A stretch of 64,000 nucleotides of DNA from Vreelandella piezotolerans (GTDB lineage Bacteria; Pseudomonadota; Gammaproteobacteria; Pseudomonadales; Halomonadaceae). The position numbers were made by a program, and so were the translations under genes. Within the stretch, counting starts at the first letter, position 1. Each line of letters opens with the position of its first letter. Below, piece by piece: positions 62,458 through 64,000 of the stretch. The stretch lies in assembly GCF_012427705.1 (NCBI RefSeq), contig NZ_CP048602.1:2976001-3040000 (forward strand), given 5' to 3'. The notes below the pieces were generated by a model, which saw nothing but the letters and a program-made list of their open reading frames with translations, was not told the DNA's origin and did not search any database.

Positions 62458-63657
62458 TCACTCCTTCCAGGCCGCAATGATATCGCGCTCTTCGTCACTC
62501 ATGTTGGTGATATTACCCAATGGCATGTAGCGACTGCCAACGACCTGCTGGATGTGCGCTTTGTGGCCTAGAATATCGTCCCAGCTATCGAAGGCATAGC
62601 CTGCTGGCGGCGCGGAGAAACCGGCGTGCTCAGGGTTGCGGGCATGGCACTGGGTGCAGTGTTGCTCAATCAATCCAGAAATCTGTGCTTGTGTGGGCGC
62701 ACCGCCAGTGCTTTCTGCGGTGCTACTTGGGCTGGGCGCCGCCACCCAGAACGCGAGCAGAATCAGTCCAACGCCCACCGCCGGGTAAGCAGGCTGAATC
62801 TTCCCGGCATGCATCAGCACGAAGAACTGACGAATCAACGCACCGGCAAAGATGAACAGCACCATCACTACCCAAGCAAGTTCATGGGCGTAGATAAAGG
62901 AGTAGTGATTACTCACCATTAGCAGTACTACGGGGAGCGTGAAGTAGGTGTTGTGCACCGAACGCTGCTTGCCGCGCTTGCCGTCTAGCGGGTTGGGAGC
63001 CTCGCCCGCCTTCATGGCTTTCACCATGCGGCGCTGGCCGGGAATGATCCAGAAAAAGACGTTGGCCGACATGGCCGTGGCCATCACCGCGCCGGTGAGT
63101 AGAAACGCCGCACGTCCAGTGAACATCTGGGTACTTAGGTAGGCCACCACCACCATCATCACCGCCACGGCAATGCTCAGCAGGCCATCGCGCTCCATGT
63201 TGGGACTGATGCGCTTACATAGCTCGTTATAAACCACCCAGCCGCCGAGTAGGAAGCCAAGCGCCAGCAGGTTCGCCTGCCAACCGGTCAGGTTAGCCGC
63301 CCAGGCCCAGTTGCTGTCCGGGTTCACCAAGTAAAAACCGGGATTCACCATGTAAAGAATGACGAACAGCGCAAACCCCGATAGCCACGTGGTATAGGCT
63401 TTCCAGAACGACCAGTGCAGGTCGTTGGGCAGCTTGGCGGGGGCCGTCGCGTATTTCTGGTTATGATAGAAACCGCCGCCGTGAACGGCCCACATCTCAC
63501 CAAAGATGCCTTTCTCACGATCTTCAGCGGCTTTGGGAGTGCGCAGGCCGTTATCGAGCATGACGAAGTAAATCGATTCGCCGATCCAGGCAATGGCCGC
63601 AATCACGTGCAGCCAGCGCAGCAGCAGGTTGACGAATTCGATGATGTACGCTTGCAT
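62458..63657 (-). CDS. puuD: Urate hydroxylase PuuD (membrane, cytochrome c-containing)
   Basis: The 399-residue protein has eight or so membrane segments with conserved His pairs (LLRWLHVIAAIAWIGESIYF, MWAVHGGGFYHNQKYAT, SVHNTYFTLPVVLLMVSNHY) and a C-terminal cytochrome c domain with haem motif CTQCH near residue 337. This layout defines PuuD, which replaces uricase in many proteobacteria and passes electrons from urate to the respiratory chain, giving 5-hydroxyisourate. The ATG follows GAGGGCAG. It is 11 bases downstream of uraH. Confidence 0.92.
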   Translation of the reverse strand: MQAYIIEFVNLLLRWLHVIAAIAWIGESIYFVMLDNGLRTPKAAEDREKGIFGEMWAVHGGGFYHNQKYATAPAKLPNDLHWSFWKAYTTWLSGFALFVILYMVNPGFYLVNPDSNWAWAANLTGWQANLLALGFLLGGWVVYNELCKRISPNMERDGLLSIAVAVMMVVVAYLSTQMFTGRAAFLLTGAVMATAMSANVFFWIIPGQRRMVKAMKAGEAPNPLDGKRGKQRSVHNTYFTLPVVLLMVSNHYSFIYAHELAWVVMVLFIFAGALIRQFFVLMHAGKIQPAYPAVGVGLILLAFWVAAPSPSSTAESTGGAPTQAQISGLIEQHCTQCHARNPEHAGFSAPPAGYAFDSWDDILGHKAHIQQVVGSRYMPLGNITNMSDEERDIIAAWKE

Positions 63658-63668
63658 GATCTGCCCTC

Positions 63669-64000
63669 TTAACTACCGCGATAGGTCGAGTAGCCATACG
63701 GCGAGAGTAGCAGCGGCACGTGGTAGTGCTGGCTTGCATCGGCTACGCCAAAGCGCAGCGGAATCACGTCTAAAAAGCGTGGCTCGGCGGCTTCGATACC
63801 CTGACGGCGTAAATAGTCCCCCGCGTGGAACACTAACTCATACTCACCGGGCGTGAGCGCATCGCCTTCTAACAGGGGCACATCACAACGGCCATCGCTG
63901 TTGGTGACGGTGGAGCCTAAGTGCTCGCGGTGGCCGCTCGCTAGCCGAAAGACTTCAATGGTAATGCCTTGGCCGGGCTGCCCTTTGGCGGTATCCAGCA
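63669..64000 (-). CDS. uraH: 5-hydroxyisourate hydrolase (5' part missing)
   Basis: About 110 C-terminal residues are visible. They show the transthyretin-related HIUase pattern: [17 protein letters not shown] at the cut edge, [32 protein letters not shown] and the diagnostic C-terminal YRGS. It hydrolyses 5-hydroxyisourate made by PuuD to OHCU. OHCU decarboxylase (uraD) is expected further right. Order uraH-puuD-gntR on the minus strand is a single unit. The start lies outside the window. Confidence 0.93.
   Translation of the reverse strand, partial: LDTAKGQPGQGITIEVFRLASGHREHLGSTVTNSDGRCDVPLLEGDALTPGEYELVFHAGDYLRRQGIEAAEPRFLDVIPLRFGVADASQHYHVPLLLSPYGYSTYRGS

Noticed and set aside
1..64000. 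Mobile elements, CRISPR arrays, prophage
   Set aside because: No transposase, integrase, direct-repeat array, or phage structural gene is recognisable; gene order and composition look uniform.

Overview
The window reads as an ordinary chromosomal stretch of a moderately halophilic gammaproteobacterium, most likely Halomonas or a close relative. Evidence: high GC, dense genes with Shine-Dalgarno starts, an ectoine-degradation cluster of the H. elongata doe type, a BetT-type choline carrier, two TRAP transporters (one with a universal stress protein, as in TeaABC-TeaD) and Pseudomonas-like ethanol/NO signalling genes. I see no insertion sequence, prophage, CRISPR array, rRNA or tRNA, and no broken gene. 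Species assignment is inference.

Layout. 1-3604 (minus): ectoine catabolism, doeA-doeB-doeX, then doeC cut by the left edge. 3917-8847 (plus): glyoxylate/hydroxypyruvate reductase, a DUF3108 protein, a LysO-type lysine exporter, a fused nucleoside-recognition (SpmA/SpmB-like) membrane protein and an EamA exporter. 8844-13781 (minus): asparaginase, an AGCS sodium:amino-acid symporter and an OsmC-YcaO fusion. 13963-17832: two divergent pairs, TetR/FabF-like synthase and haloacetate-dehalogenase-like hydrolase/HTH regulator. 17844-26651: a multidrug-type RND module (TetR, adaptor, pump, BaeS-like kinase, BaeR-like regulator) flanked by a lipoprotein esterase and a His-rich Spy-like protein. 26869-28917: betT behind a BetI-like operator. 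28986-36547: aldehyde dehydrogenase, LuxR-type regulator, NahK-like kinase, NosP-like FIST protein, an HPt-bearing hybrid kinase and a small periplasmic protein. 36698-45227 (minus): DUF2189 membrane protein, a TAXI-TRAP system with universal stress protein, and a DctPQM TRAP system. 45461-49413: EamA carrier, then modABC with a DUF192 gene. 49417-50901: pyruvate kinase.

50986-64000 is a purine/ureide catabolic region: ureidoglycolate lyase, ureidoglycine aminohydrolase, a polar-amino-acid-type ABC importer, an RpiR regulator, PuuE allantoinase, a hydantoin/allantoin racemase, two NCS1 permeases, a GntR regulator, PuuD urate hydroxylase and 5-hydroxyisourate hydrolase (cut by the right edge). 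Together these can take urate to allantoin, open the ring, and convert ureidoglycine through ureidoglycolate to glyoxylate. The allantoate amidohydrolase and OHCU decarboxylase steps are not in view. Glyoxylate could be reduced by the reductase at 3917, and modABC could supply molybdenum to a xanthine dehydrogenase outside the window.

The most interesting signals are: a shared palindrome TTGTATACAA before three ureide transcription units and, in degenerate form, before the glyoxylate reductase gene; a NosP/NahK-type block with an in-cluster HPt kinase; an uncharacterised ABC importer with an RpiR regulator inside the ureide genes; TTGCACACT repeats on both sides of the RND/two-component locus; and strong hairpins between receptor and permease genes in both TRAP operons.
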